The position numbers and the translations under genes were made by a program. Positions 36,592 to 49,690 of a DNA stretch of 64,000 bases are shown here, in pieces. The notes under the pieces were generated by a model. The model was given only the letters and a program-made list of their open reading frames with translations. It made no database searches and had not been told where the DNA came from. Each line of letters begins with the position of its first letter. The first letter of the stretch is position 1. Origin of the DNA: Sphagnum compactum (taxonomy: Eukaryota; Bryophyta; Sphagnopsida; Sphagnales); NCBI GenBank assembly GCA_965153455.1, contig OZ234501.1, forward strand, positions 16,293,427-16,357,426, given 5' to 3'.

Positions 36592-38770
36592 TATAGACTT
36601 AATTGTTATAAGCGCATCAAAGTTATACATACATGTGGATATGACATTATTGAATATCATCATTATGTACTCAATCGCAGACTTCAATCTATTACTAAAG
36701 TCCTTGTTGTTCATTTTGTACTTATTTTGAGTACAACTTTTTCTAGTCGTAGTGCACATCTGGGAGTCATAGAGATTCGACACTACTACGTCTTTTGTGC
36801 ATAACAACAGTTTTGCATCAGAATTTCAACATAGTACTGTAGCACCTTGGCAACTTCGGCATTAATGTGCCAAATAATTAATATAATTTGAAGCTTTTGA
36901 TTTGGTAATTGAGTTTTTTATTTTGAAAATTTCAACATATCAGAATAAATCCAATAAAAGTCTTAGTGTTTTCAATGGTTTTGATGTGCTTTTGGTTAGA
37001 CTGATGAAAGGCTCCACTACTTCATTATATTGGTTGTGGGTTTTAATGTGGTTGCCTACCTTGATTGAATTTTCAAGATTTTTCACATTCAATATTTTAT
37101 TTTTCAATTTGGCAAAAGTAAAAATAATATAATTTGTGCCGAAGTTGCCTAGGTATTATGATAACATTGAACAATGGTTTTCACCTTATTTGCAAACTTC
37201 ATTTTGATAAAAATGTGGTAAAAACATGACAAAAGGTTGTAAAACTATTGACAAAAATGCTCGTAAATTTTTTGTTGTCAAATGTCCCATATCAACATTT
37301 CACTAACAATTAATAGATAGTTTTTCAACACTTTTCAACACCTTTCTCATGGTTTGCAACATTACGTCGATGTAGTGATATCAACAATTTTTTTGCAACC
37401 TTCCATTATTAGTGTGTCATAAAATGTTCAACATGTATACCCAAGGGGGTGGTGTAAAGTTTGATATCTACTTGTGTTAATGGGTTTTTATATTCCCATT
37501 AAGGTTTTCAAGTTTGTATGACCTATACTAGGATTCATGTGGCTTGAGTTCCTAATATAGAGACATTAGGTACTACTATTGTAGTGGTTAGAAGAACAAG
37601 TTGATGAACATTCATCACCTCCAAGTCAAAGCATGATCAAATATACCAAAAAAAATGAATTCATAGTGCAGAAATTGAATCTTTTGAAATACACAAATAA
37701 AAGTAGAAGGGCCTTTGTTTATTTTGAAGAAATCAAAGGCAAAAACACATTAGGGTCTCACAATTTTGGTGGATTAAAGTCCTTTTTCAAAGTCCTTTTC
37801 TAGTGTAATTGAAAATTGGCTTAACATATGAATATTTAGATGATATTAAAACTAATTCTTTTTTTCCATTTCCAATTTCAAATAATGATGCTATAAGACA
37901 TAAAAAATATCACAAAAGAATTTTTTTTAAATGTTTAAAAGAACTTTAAAATAATTACAGTTTTTAGGATTTAAAAAAGTTCATAACATAATAAATTAAC
38001 ATCACATTTCATTCATTCAATGGATTTTTAATTTCTTAAACATGATTCATCAAATGTCCCAAAATTTCAAACACATAAAACTAACACATTGTAAAATAAA
38101 AGTCCATATCCACGAGTTCTACATGTGTGACAAAAAGTGTGGGCAAAATTCAAAAGTCCATTACTTATTGGCTATCCACTATTTTGTTTGATTTTTTCAT
38201 TGCTAATTATGATAGCTTTAGATAAGTGAATCCCTTTTTTCTATTATTTCCATGAATTTTATTTTATTTATTTTCTTGTATCTAGGGAATACAAGAAAAA
38301 CTGCCATTATGACATCCATATAAGGTCACTGTAATGTGCAAACACCTACATATACATATGTTTAAGGCACTTGTGTAGCTATCTCTTTTTATATATGAAA
38401 GTTGACAAATTGAAATTGATGGTCTACTTGTAATCTATTTTATGCAAATATGCGTAAATGTTCAAAATTAAAAATATGGAGCAAGTATGTCATAAAATGG
38501 TTGAAATAGAAGTAAAACTATGTGGTGCGTTCTATGAATATTAGATGCACATTTTAGAAGTCCAAACTTGTCAATTAATGTGTTTATTAAGCATAAAAGT
38601 ATTTTCAAATGTGTAACTTGCACTATTTTTCAAAACTACTTTTGACCTACTTTTTCTTGTCCAAATGAGGTGCAAAAGAATGTTCTATAAAATTTCAAAT
38701 GTAAAGAAGGTATTAAGACAAAATTAAATTCCAAAAATGGTTTTTTTAACCTATTGACTAACAAGGGTGG
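36592..38770. other. AT-rich region without recognisable gene
   Basis: No gene is supported. Short frames at 36559-36807 and 36902-37132 have no motif. The only item noted is the inverted repeat at 37475. Many poly-T and poly-A tracts suggest old repeat debris. Confidence 0.55.
37475..37502. repeat. Inverted repeat TTAATGGG...CCCATTAA, copy 2
   Basis: TTAATGGG (37477-37484) and CCCATTAA (37495-37502) repeat the structure at 4479-4504, including the preceding TG and the following AAGGTT, 33 kb away. One loop base differs. Confidence 0.55.
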
Positions 38771-38775
38771 GAAGT

Positions 38776-39595
38776 TGACGCACTCCTAAGTCCCGAGGTG
38801 AAACCCACTTGAGGGTTTCACTTTGTCAAGTTGCGGAAAGTTGGGACTTGAGGCACGCTCCCGGCTTCCAACTCTAGAAAAGGGTAGAGGGTCAAGTTGG
38901 GAGCCCAGGGATTAGACTAGGAAGAGGGACTAGCTTAGCTTGTGTGAATCTGCATCCAAAAACCAACCACGGGAGGTTAGTTTAGCATTCGGGACACCCT
39001 TGGGTGTTAGGGCTAGCCACGGGCACTTGGACACACAAGACTCACCACGGCCCGGACTCGGGGGAAGCCACCACCTTCCCCCATATAGTATTCTCTGCAG
39101 CTCGCCATGGAGGCTACATTCAAATGGCACATTTTGTTGGGACTCCCGAAATGGAGTCCCGAAACTGTCCCGGCGGGACTCCTGGAACTTTGAGCTGCCA
39201 TAACTCCCGACTCCAGAGTCCGATCGCAACAAGGTCTAAACCAAAGTTGTAGCCCTCGTCGAGATCTTTCCAACGCCATGTCGCACTCTCTCAAGCGACG
39301 TCGGGAAAGGGTCGATTCCCGACTTTTAGTGGTCGGGAGTCAAACTGCCAGTTTGACTCCCGGCCCTTCATTTGCTCATAACTTGGGCTGCAGATGTCCG
39401 AATGGCCAATGCGAGGCCATTTTCGATATCTACGTTTCAAGACCTTTCCAATGACACCACGAACACCGTAATGCGAGGTGTTTTGAGCCTTGCTGCCGAG
39501 CTTTGAACGCTCGGGAGTCCCAGAGGACTCCAAACCTCCAACTTTTCCAAGTGTTGGGCTTCACCCCCACACTTGGACAAAGTGGGGTTGCGACA
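38776..39595. mobile_element. Solo LTR, copy 1 (820 bp)
   Basis: The repeat starts TGACGCACTCC and ends GGGGTTGCGACA (TG...CA), and is flanked by a perfect 5-bp duplication, GAAGT (38771-38775 and 39596-39600). No internal region or second LTR adjoins it, so it is a solo LTR. A TATA-like stretch near 39081-39090, several GGGACTCC/GGAGTCCC motifs and a perfect 13-bp-stem hairpin at 39334-39362 are visible. Related copies are at 44315-45131 and 53385-54215. Overlapping frames on both strands (80-100 codons) are not genes. Confidence 0.88.
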
Positions 39596-39600
39596 GAAGT

Positions 39601-41984
39601 AATCAAGTAAGTCCAATCCCTAAGATGTGGGCATGTGTCTAAAACAGGATATATATACCATTGAATTTTGAATTGACAGTGCCTTTGATACCTAATAGTA
39701 AGTAATAACCTATCTGCCGCTACCTAGTAGTAACTTAGAAACCATTAGGTTTTGTTCTTACTTTGGACTCACACAAACTTATCAATCTTGCCTCTCACCT
39801 AAAGAGATGCATTGTGAATTGTGGTGTTATGCATTGTTTGATGCCATTTGAACATATCTATTCATATCGTTGAAAGGTTTGTGGGTACCTTATTTTTGCA
39901 TTTGTTCTTTTGGTGTTATTACTACTGAAATTTTGTGTTTGGACACTTTGAATCTTCAAACCCACAATTGTGACAATGCTACTTGCTTTGTGAAAGTTGT
40001 AATTCAAAGCATCAAACTTGTGCTATTGCATATATCATTTACATCTTTAAAGTACAACTCACACAAATGTCATTTTGTAGTTATCAAGAAAGCATGACCT
40101 TAATAAAACCTACTTGAAAAAAGCTAATGAAGCCATGACTTTGCAATTCACCTAAGTTTTCATTTTGAACAAGTAACTAATTATTTTTTTCACATAATGC
40201 TTTGAACCCTAAACATTTAAAGATGTTAATGGAGCTCAACCAAAAGTTGCATTGTCTTCTAGAACTTAATTATGGTGTGAACTAATAGTACTTATAAACA
40301 TTGAACATGGTGTTATGTTCATCTCTGCAAAAACCATTTCAGCAGGTGAGTTGATGAGCTTATTAGGACTAACCAAGTATCTTGTGTATGCAGGAACATT
40401 TTCCATGGTTGTAATATGTTTTAAGTTAGTTGCAAACTTTCCCATGGTTTCTTGCTCCAAAAGCCAAGATTGTTACAAGTTTGAACTTGACACAGATTAT
40501 GTCATATTCAAACATAATCATGCAACAACATCAAACCAAGAGGTCAGTGGAAAGGGTCAAAATGGTTGTTTGGGAAACATTGAAGCAAACATGCATCCTA
40601 GAAGAATAAGAAATGAATGACTCTGAAGAAGATATTTTCTTTACACCTTCTAAAAGTCCAAAGAAAGAACCTAAGACTGAATTGTTCATGGACATTAATT
40701 ATGAGCATGACATTATACAACAGCCAAGTACTAGAGGATGTTAGACTTACATGATACAATTGTTGATCAATTGTTGAATCCATGAACTTCATTTTGTGGC
40801 CTTAATCCAACCTCTACTTCAATTCTAGAATCAAATTACAAGCTTCCTAGTGTGCATACTCCTAGCAGACCTAATTATGCTAAAAAAGACAATAATGCCT
40901 AGTAAATGAGCTTTATTGTCAAGTCATGTTAGTTTGAAACTTATGCTTACCATCAATCTTGAAAATTGTTGCATTCCAATTGTGGCAAGTAGTTTCCAAG
41001 GATTTATTTTAATAGTTATTTTTGGGCCATGTGGAATGTGTTTATCTTGAATTTAAAATTTGGTGCTCACATGAGTTGATGCAAGGAGTACAACTGAATG
41101 TAATGTCTAGCAAAAACCTACATTGTAAAAGGTTTGATTGATGCTTACCTAATATGATTAGCTAGGGTTTGTGTGAGGTGTTTTGAACAATTTATTTCAA
41201 TTTTGTGCATGTTTAATGGCCTTTGAATGTTTCATGTGAGTTCATTAGGTCATGTATTTGTCATAAGTCAACTTGATGCTTCACTATGCCTAAAGATAAT
41301 TATGTCTTTTTTTTCTTCTTATTAGAGAGTTTGTACATTCTTTTCATTTATGTGTGTATGATACATTCATGAAATGGTGCCATTACAAAGAAGGTTCACA
41401 TTGTTCACTAATGTTAAATGGGAAATCAAAAGAACAAGTTTTTGACAAAAGCGAAAAAAGTCAGGCTTTGTGAAAAACATAGAGTTGCAAAAGAAGAAGC
41501 TATTGTGGTTGAAGTAATAAGGTATGACCTACCATCAAAATCTAGAATCTTGTTGATACATTATTATTAGATTTTTCGCCATAACTTAGGTATGGCATGT
41601 AGAATATTTAGGATTGTTTACATTTAAACAAATTCAATGAACTGTGCACATGAATGAACTGTGTTGTGATAAGGTTCTAGTCTCATATTAAATTAAGGGC
41701 TTGGAGGTTCAAGTAGGGACATTGTTCATGAATGTACTTGCACATACTTGTGCATTAGTGGCAACCATAATGCATAAGTTCTAGTTTTCACTCTAGTTGC
41801 TACAAGTTTGATTTGTAACGTGCCATATGAAATTAACTTTTTAATCAATAAAGACAGGGGCATTCCTCTATAGGGTGGACACATTACGATTGCAAAAGCA
41901 ACAACGTCAAGAAAGGTGCAAATTACAAAATATCCAAAGGTCATCTTTGGGCTCACGTTCATAAGGAAATCCAAATTTTAATGA
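39601..41984. other. AT-rich region without recognisable gene
   Basis: I find no gene. The plus frame of 101 codons at 40315-40620 has no family motif. The sequence may include eroded transposon coding remnants, but nothing can be named. Confidence 0.5.
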
Positions 41985-42215
41985 TCTAGCATTCAGAATT
42001 GGCGATCCAAATTAAGTGTGATGATTTGGCAACTAGAATTGGTGGTCCAAATTCTAGTGATCCGGCAATCAAAATTGGTGGCCATCTATATTTTATTGAT
42101 CTAGCATTTAGAGTTCATGGTCCAAAGTGATGATTTGGCAACCAAAATTGGTGGTCCAGATTTTGATGATCAGGTAATCAAAATTAATGAACCTCCAAAT
42201 TTTAATGGAGGTATA
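41985..42215. repeat. Degenerate short tandem repeat (about 45 bp)
   Basis: A unit like GATTTGGCAACTAGAATTGG followed by TGGTCCAAATT occurs about five times in diverged form (near 41985, 42022, 42060, 42120 and 42165). Neighbouring copies differ by substitutions and small indels. Confidence 0.55.
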
Positions 42216-43817
42216 AGAGTACGAAGTTGGAGGATGTGTGTAAAATTGGCAGAATAAATGGTGTAACTTTTTGAAGGCATTATGCCTTCACTTAATGAGG
42301 AAGAGAAAAATGATACAATTAGAAGGTTTACAAAACATTAGAGGGTGCACTAATATTTACCAGATTATGGTAGGCATGGAAAGGATGTTGAAAGCAATTG
42401 CAAACTATCGGATGCCATTTAAACTACTTATAATCAACTTGCAACTACAAGACACAACCAACATTTGATTTACAAGAATGTCTTGTTAATTGTAGTTGTG
42501 TCTGTAAATGGTAGACGAGACAAAAACCACATTGCAAAAAAATAGGGGCCAACCGTTATTCTATCCAAAAAATAGTGGTTAGATGTATACACGTTCACCA
42601 AATAGGTGAAAATATTTGGGGAGGCTTGCCCAAAAAATGTCGATGTGATGGTGTGAATGATGAAGATCGGAAGTTGATTATGAAATGGGAAACATTTACA
42701 ACTACTTCACCAAATCAGAAGGATGTGAAAAGGCAAAGAATTACTCCAAAAACATTTGAACAACATGCAACACATTATTTACAAGAATTATAAGTACAGT
42801 TCTAACCACCTTCTTTTGTTTGTAATTACATAATATTTGGACATTTCTAGGAGATGAATCCAAAGATCTCAGAAAACATTGTGACATCTCTATTTGGTTA
42901 CTTTATGTTTTCACTCGCCATTTAAAGTTAGTTGGTTATTAATTGTTGTTAGGAATAGACACTGAAAATATTTGTCAAATCTATGGGATATACATTAAGT
43001 GGTCCTTGTCGATAGGAATTTTGTATGATGAACTACTCGGGGTCAAATTTTGTTGTTTACATATCGTTCAGTTAGTAAATGATCAACAATTTTTTGGGCT
43101 AAAGATTGACTTGTTGAAAGGGCATCATGGCTAGACTTGTTAAGTTCTGATCCTTGAATGTTACTTTTCATTAGGGTCAAAATAGGTAACTAGGAGCCAG
43201 AAAAGGGATCAGGTCTTTGTCAAAACTAGAATTTTTTTTACATATGTCTACATGGTAGCATTTCATGTCATGTTGATGATGGAAACTTGTATTTTATGAC
43301 TAATACAAATTTGGATGTTGAAGAATTTAAATTGAATTACTAATGGGCTCAATTTGAAGTTTTGTTTAAGGTTTAAGATTGTTAAAGTTGGGTAGGTGCA
43401 ATGTGAAATAATTTTCATTTCACAAAGGGGTGTCCTTAATTTGCAAAATACAAATTTTTTTAAATTTATTTTTTTCTAGTGATAAGGATCTATGATAAAC
43501 ACTTAAAAAAGAACTCAAAAAATTAAAAATATATAACTTGATTTTTTTTCAAAATTCAAAGCTTGTTTGAATTTCAAGAGTCCTTTGTGGCATGCAAATG
43601 TGATCCAATGTACATGGTGTATGAAACAAAGTTGTAGGTTAAAGTATTAAAGACTCAACCATGAAATCACCAATTTATTTCAAGGATGCCAATTCACAAG
43701 CTTGCAAGCACGAGCATGAGCAGGCGAACATGAACACATGAGTAGGAGTGAATCTTTTTTAAAATATTTTGTCCATGTGGACAAAATATTAAAAGAATAT
43801 TTTTTAACAAATAGAAT
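42216..43817. other. AT-rich region without recognisable gene
   Basis: Frames of 65 codons (42271-42468) and 72 codons (42575-42793) lie close together and could be fragments of one eroded frame, but I recognise no domain. The rest shows nothing. Confidence 0.45.
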
Positions 43818-44129
43818 TGTTGAGAATTCAAGCTCAACTAATTAGGTTTTATTAATTATTGGAGTAGGAAAGTAATTAGGTTACTTCATAGGGTTGAATT
43901 ATTTTCTTTACTTATATCAGTTCGGTTATTTGTGGTTTGGTCTTTTAGTTAAATACCTCGATGTTGATGGTTTGGCTTTTTTTTTTTCATTGCACAAGTT
44001 TGTGTATTTCATGTGACAAGAACCTTGAGGAGTTCTTGATATTATGTTCCATGTTGTGAACATTATGTTTCAGTTTCCTTTCAATAAAGATTTATGTTTG
44101 CACTTGACTAGATTTCCTATTTGTTAACA
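43818..44129 (+). mobile_element. Copia-like 5' LTR, 312 bp
   Basis: The segment starts TGTTGAGAATTCAAGC and ends TTAACA directly before a primer-binding site, the standard TG...CA layout. It contains an A/T-rich promoter-like part and a CAATAAAG polyadenylation-type signal near 44083. The matching 3' LTR and the coding region are not in the window. After about 170 bases of leader the element is interrupted by solo LTR copy 2. Confidence 0.75.
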
Positions 44130-44141
44130 TGGTATCAGAGC
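44130..44141 (+). other. Primer-binding site, initiator-Met tRNA type
   Basis: TGGTATCAGAGC lies immediately after the LTR end. It is the typical priming site of plant copia and gypsy elements and fixes the plus orientation of this remnant. Confidence 0.85.
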
Positions 44142-44314
44142 TTAAGTTGTTTGATGAGAAAGTTAAAAGAGATTTAGACTTATAAAGTCTGTAAAACTAG
44201 AGCTTGAGAGTTTCTAATAATATCATAGGAGTTTGTCAAGTGCAAAAGAGAAACGGGAAAGGAAAGAATGTGAAGAAAAAGAAAAGAAAAGAAAAGAAGT
44301 GAGAAGAGATCGAT

Positions 44315-45131
44315 TGACGTGCCCCCAAGTTCCTTGTTAGACCTAAAAAGGGTCCAAGTAGTTGGATTTGCGGAAATGGTTAGAAACTTGGTGCCGCTTT
44401 CAGCTTCCAGCACTAAAAGGGGTAGAGGGGTGTGTTGGAAGCTCCGGGATTAGAGTAGGAAGAGATCAAACTATTTTAGTTATGAACCTGCATCCAAAAC
44501 CAACACAAGTTGGTTAGAACTCATTCTGCATGCATTTGGTGTTGGGACAAGCCATGGGCTAACTCGGACTCACATGACACACCACGGCCCGGGCTCGGGA
44601 GATGCCACCACCATACTCCCTATAGTATTCTCTGCATTCACCCACGGGAGTGGCATCCGAATGGTTTTTTTTCCCGGGACTCCCAATGTGGAGTCCCGAA
44701 ACTGTCCCGGTTTAGACTCCCGGGACTTTGGGACTTCATAGCTCCTCGCCCCGACCTTCGATCGGGACGAGGTCTGAACCAATATTGTAGCCCTTTTCGA
44801 GATCTTTGCAACGCCATGTCGCACTCTCGGAGCGCACGTCGGGAAAGGGTCGATTCCCAACTTTTAGTGGTCGGGAGTCAAACTGCCAGTTTGACTCCCG
44901 GCCCTTCTTTTGCCCATAACTTGGGCTGCAGATGTCCAAATGACCAATGCGAGGCCATTTTGGACATCTACACTTCAAGACCTTTCCAATGACACCAAGA
45001 ACACCCTAATGAGAGGTGTTTTGGGCCTTGCTGTCGAACTCTAAACATTCGGGAGTCCCAGAGGACTCCAAGTTCCCAACTTTGGGAGTGTGAGTTTCAT
45101 CCTCACACTTGGCCAAAGTAGGGTTGCGACA
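44315..45131. mobile_element. Solo LTR, copy 2 (817 bp)
   Basis: Same family as copies 1 and 3: starts TGACGTGCCCCC, ends GGGTTGCGACA. The flanking 5-mers are TCGAT (44310-44314) and TCGAC (45132-45136), a duplication with one change. The conserved hairpin is at 44872-44900. The insertion lies inside the leader of the copia-like element, so it is younger than that element. Confidence 0.85.
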
Positions 45132-45468
45132 TCGACACACCAAAAATTGTGGAAATTAGATCTTTAAATCTAGATTTAAATCTACTATGAAATGATCTTG
45201 AAGTGAAACTTTGAGAGATTATAAAAAGACTATAAGAGGCTTCTATTCTTAAAATTCCAAAAAAAAAGGATATGTTTTGTGAAAATTATGAGCTTTTGAA
45301 GACTCTATGTCAAATTTAGTTTTTTGGTCATATCTCTTTTATTTGAGCATTTTTGGATCTATAGATTTACGATCTTATAGATCATAAAAGACTGCATATG
45401 TGAAAGAAATTTCATGTCATTTGGATATATATTGAAAGAGATCCAAGTATCTAAAGTTTGAGCCTATC
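45132..45468. other. Remainder of the interrupted copia-like leader
   Basis: This AT-rich sequence lies between the solo LTR and the Helitron candidate and has no open frame of note. By position it should continue the leader of the copia-like element, but no gag motif is visible. Confidence 0.35.
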
Positions 45469-46025
45469 TTAGTAATCGGAGCATTACGAGTGTAATGCCG
45501 GGGGCTGGGGGCTGTTTGACCAGAGAAAATACACAGGAGTGCCGGGCTGTTTTCGCGCGATGCCGGGCTGTTTTTGTTGACTTTTTTCACTTTTAGTTAC
45601 TTTTAGTTACTTTTTTTATTGGTCGTAAGTTTTGTAAGTTACTTTTTACTGGTGAAAGGGGTAAGTTTTGTTACTTTTTTTACTACTCGTAAGTTTTAGG
45701 AAATTACTTTTTACTGTGGAGAAGGGGCAGGGTTTATATTGGGTTGATTGTGCGAGGGGGGGGGTTTAGGGGTGCACCTTGATGCATTTAAATTTTTTTT
45801 TTTTTTTACTGTTGAGGGGGAGGGGGGAAATGGGTACCCCTAGATATATGGGTTTAGGGTGGAAGGAGGACGGGGATATGGGTACATTTAAGGTCCCTTT
45901 TTAAGATATATATTTGTTGTGTTTGGATGGATGACGGGCAGATGAGAAGATGGATGACGCGACGGACGGATGGATGGAAAGCTTCATCTCGTCCACGACG
46001 TCGTTTACTATATAAGAATATAAGA
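45469..46025 (-). mobile_element. Probable Helitron on the minus strand, 557 bp
   Basis: On the minus strand the element would start A|TCTTATATTCTTATATAG (46025) and then a GTCCGTCGCG/CCATCC-rich block resembling that after the 5' end at 15911. It would end in the hairpin GCATTAC-ACTC-GTAATGC, then eight bases, then CTAA (ending at 45469). The base after CTAA is G rather than T, which weakens the call. The interior has G-runs and TTTAGGG-like words. No coding capacity is seen. Confidence 0.45.
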
Positions 46026-49000
46026 TCCCCATTTCTTTATCTTTTTTTTGTTTCGGTCTTTCTTTCTTTGTGTTTTTTGCATTCCTTTTCTTTTTCAATT
46101 TTTTTTCAAAAAGGTTTTCTAAATAATAATTAGAAAGTGAAATTTCATTTCCACAGAACGAAAAAGATTACTAATATTTTTTCTGATGATTCTTTTTTTC
46201 CTTTTTATTTATTTATTTATTTTTACTTTTCAATTTCTCAGGCTATTTTGTTTTATTTTCGAATAGCCTTGTTCTTCAATAATAACCACGAAACGAGAAA
46301 TAATTTATGAAGCGTAAGTGTTTTTCGATCGTTGTTTTTATCTCTCCGCAGATTTGAACGCAGGCTTGCAAGGTTCATGCCCGCTGCAACGATCACAGCA
46401 CACACGATAGGAAGGCCGAGAATACGACTTGAAGCAGCCAGGGTTCCGGCTGTACTAAGCCAGGGGTGCGACGAGAACAAAGACGATAAGAAAGGAAAAA
46501 CAAAATTCGATGGATCGAGCCCAGGGTAAAGAGCCCAAGGAACTCGTGCATGATTTCGGTAGTGGGCTACTTCTTCCTCGGTGTTATGCGAGCCCAAGAG
46601 TTCAGCCACCGGACTGCCCAAACAAACATCAACGGAGATAAGCAACGAGAAGTAGTTCGAGTCAATGCCAGTCACATTCAGTTTGCGAGGAATGACTCGG
46701 GGTCATCGGTTTGATCCTCTCTCCATCAGACTCAGCCAAGTTTCACAGATTATCCCTAGGATTTTAAGTTTCCCAGGGTACGCAACCTTCATTCATTTTA
46801 GACACGACTACATGTTTGTTTCTTCGACGAATCATGTTGCACTCGATTGATCACCGTCGCGCAATGCAGATTGCAGATGTCTACTAACAAGATGTATTGT
46901 ATTAGGGTTTAAACGACACAATTGCAAATAGGACGTTCCACAGTAAGTCTATGTCGTATTCACCGTGGAACTTATGGCGTCGTAAACGTGTTATGGGCAC
47001 ATCGCAGCAAAAGCATCCGTAAATTGCCCAGGGCACACCGTGGGTTGCAAGACATATGACATCGCAACAACATGTAGGGAAAAACTTTGTGTCCGTATCT
47101 CAGGTTTAACGAACGATAATCAATACCGAGGGTTACATCATCCATAAACAGTGCTATCCGTCGGAGAATGTTTCCACTGACCCAATTCGCAAGGCGCACC
47201 CTAAAACCCGGTCGAACAGAAGCACGACTCATGTTATGGAATTACAAAACTTCATGCAGGCAACGTCGGGCACCTAGAGCCTCCGCGACGGTTTAGAACA
47301 CATTGGTTCAAACCTCCGCCGCAATTCCCCATGATTGCAAGCCACATGGTTCACGCACCAACTACCACTTCGTCCAAAATTGAAATTTGGTCTAACTCAC
47401 AAAGTTTTAACATCTGCGTAGAACATTGCACGATAAAAAAGAACATTGCATTTCTTTTGCAGCAAGCTCCAGATATTTGAGGAACATGTGAAGAAACATG
47501 CCGACGAATTGAAGTTCCAAAACATCGATCCGATGACTACTTTGTCTACTCGGACAAATGTCCTATCTGAGTAATCAAGACTTTCGCTCTTGATATGGAT
47601 ACCGTTGCCTGTAACGAATTCAACATCGTCCCAAGTACATGATTTCTGATTTATCCTAGGTTTACTGCCAGATCCACCGACTTTGCCAGCTTACGAGCTT
47701 CATCACGAATCAATCATGCGACAAAATTTGTTCAGAAGGAACCAGTCAGCATAGAGTACGTCACCCATTCGTTAGTCATTTAGACCGACCAACCATCAAT
47801 TGGTGAAAATATTGCGTGTGAGTCGCAAGGAGCAAACCTTCCTAAGGGGGTGCAAGGAAGGAGAATGAATCGAACGCCGAACGACCGCCATAGACGTAAC
47901 ACGGGTGGCAACTCTATTGCAATTCATTGAAACCGTGGGACGCCCCGGAATTGACCCATGAGGAAGTGTTTCCAAGTCCTATACATACGATGATGAGGCA
48001 AGATGCGTTGCATTTGGCTGGTCTAGAGCAAAATCTGGTTTGGAAGTCTTTCGAGCCAAATTTGCTCTTCAGAACGTGAGGATATCCAATTTTGCAACCG
48101 ACCGACGTAACTGCCACAAGAATGAGGTCAACATTAGCGGATGCTTGTGCATGAAACAACATTGAACGGATGCTCAAATGCATCACCGTAGCTCCTATAA
48201 GCGCAGTGGTTAGTGCTGTGCAAACTAGGAGGGCTTCCTCACAGTGAAGCTCGAAACCACGGGAAAACTCGAAGACGAAGGTGTAGTCCATGCGAGCACG
48301 CTTCCGCATGTACAGGTTCCATCCACACATGTACATATGGATGAGCACCAGCGCCACCGAGCTGTGCACCCATCAGACCGCGCACGCCAGAGGAGAGGAA
48401 CGTTCGGACTATCTATCAGCGTCCACCTTCGAAAGGAAAGCTACAAATTGCCTTCCTAAACAAAACATTTGGTGATTGTCCCTGAGTGAATTGGTCGGTA
48501 GAGAGGATAAATCAACGCGAGTAAGGGAATAAGATAGTGCCTGAAAGTTAAGAAAACGGTCCGCAAACAAGTCAAATATTTTATCTTTCCGTAATCCCCA
48601 CCTAGTTGTAGTATGCCGCCAAATTAAATGCTAAGGTCAGTATCGATGAACGCCCGGTGGAAAACCCTGCGCAAGAGCAAGATGTAACCAGAATTTAGGA
48701 CTCACAATTGTACACCAAAAATCTACGGCGCATCTCAATGAGCTTCAAATTTCCCGTAAGTAATACGACCGCAACACAACATTAGAGGCTCTGATGCTTC
48801 TCGCCTTATGAATGTATCAACCCCTTTTGCACCGACAACAACAATTTATGCACTGGGATTTGGCTCTTTAAGGTGAAAGGGATGCCTCCATACAAAACCA
48901 CTAAAAATGCAAACCCATGTTCGATGATGGTAATCATTTTTATCATACCCGGTAAATACGTCGGACTGTGAGGGGCTATTCGGTGTATTGGTCTCGGTGC

Positions 49001-49690
49001 TGCCATGGCCTGTTGCTGATTACCGGACGTGAAACGCTCTGCAAATGTGAGCTCTGCCTTCCCCGTAAGTTGACTTACCCGCCATATCCATGCACAATTG
49101 GGTACTTTCAGAAATCCACATTTTTCCTAGTTCATATAACATACAGGTTTCAAATCTTCTTCCTGGCCGTTGACTAATTGAGACCGGTCCTTCTATCAGC
49201 TGTCTCGGTAGTTGCAGAAATGACCTTGCAGATCATGAACAAGGGTCGTCAACCTTCTCGGAGGAATTGATGTGAGCACAATCCACATGATGCACATAGC
49301 TCAGAGCTATAAACGAACCCAACGACCTGCACCAACCCCCAGCAATTGTTGTACGAAAAGAGCACCCGACCACTCCAAAGTAGTCGAAACACTCACTCAT
49401 AACTGAGAAACAAATCTCGTTGCAACTATTGTGAACAAAAGTCCTGAAAAACACATCGTCCATTCCGAGAAACTCGTCCTCCCAGGCTCGCAGCACGAGA
49501 AGAAAACTCCAAGAAAGACAAGCAGTCAGCTGAAATGTAGACACTATGCATGCTCTGAATACTCAAAACCTATCTCTGTTTGTGTTGCCAAAGCAAGGTG
49601 TCCAGAACTTCGGTCGAAGTTGGAGGAGGATAAACGGTGACTTTCTGAAACTGTTGTGCTTTCAATACGATTATGATATCCAAGATATGA
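46026..49690. other. Mixed-composition region without recognisable gene
   Basis: No gene can be supported. The longest frames, 140 codons at 46253-46675 and 151 codons at 47914-48369 (both minus), show no family motif. Composition is more balanced than the AT-rich part on the left and resembles the other subtelomeric unique sequence on the right. Confidence 0.45.

Noticed and set aside
45754-45860. Short TTTAGGG words as an interstitial telomere
   Set aside because: Only isolated single or double units within G-rich Helitron-like sequence.
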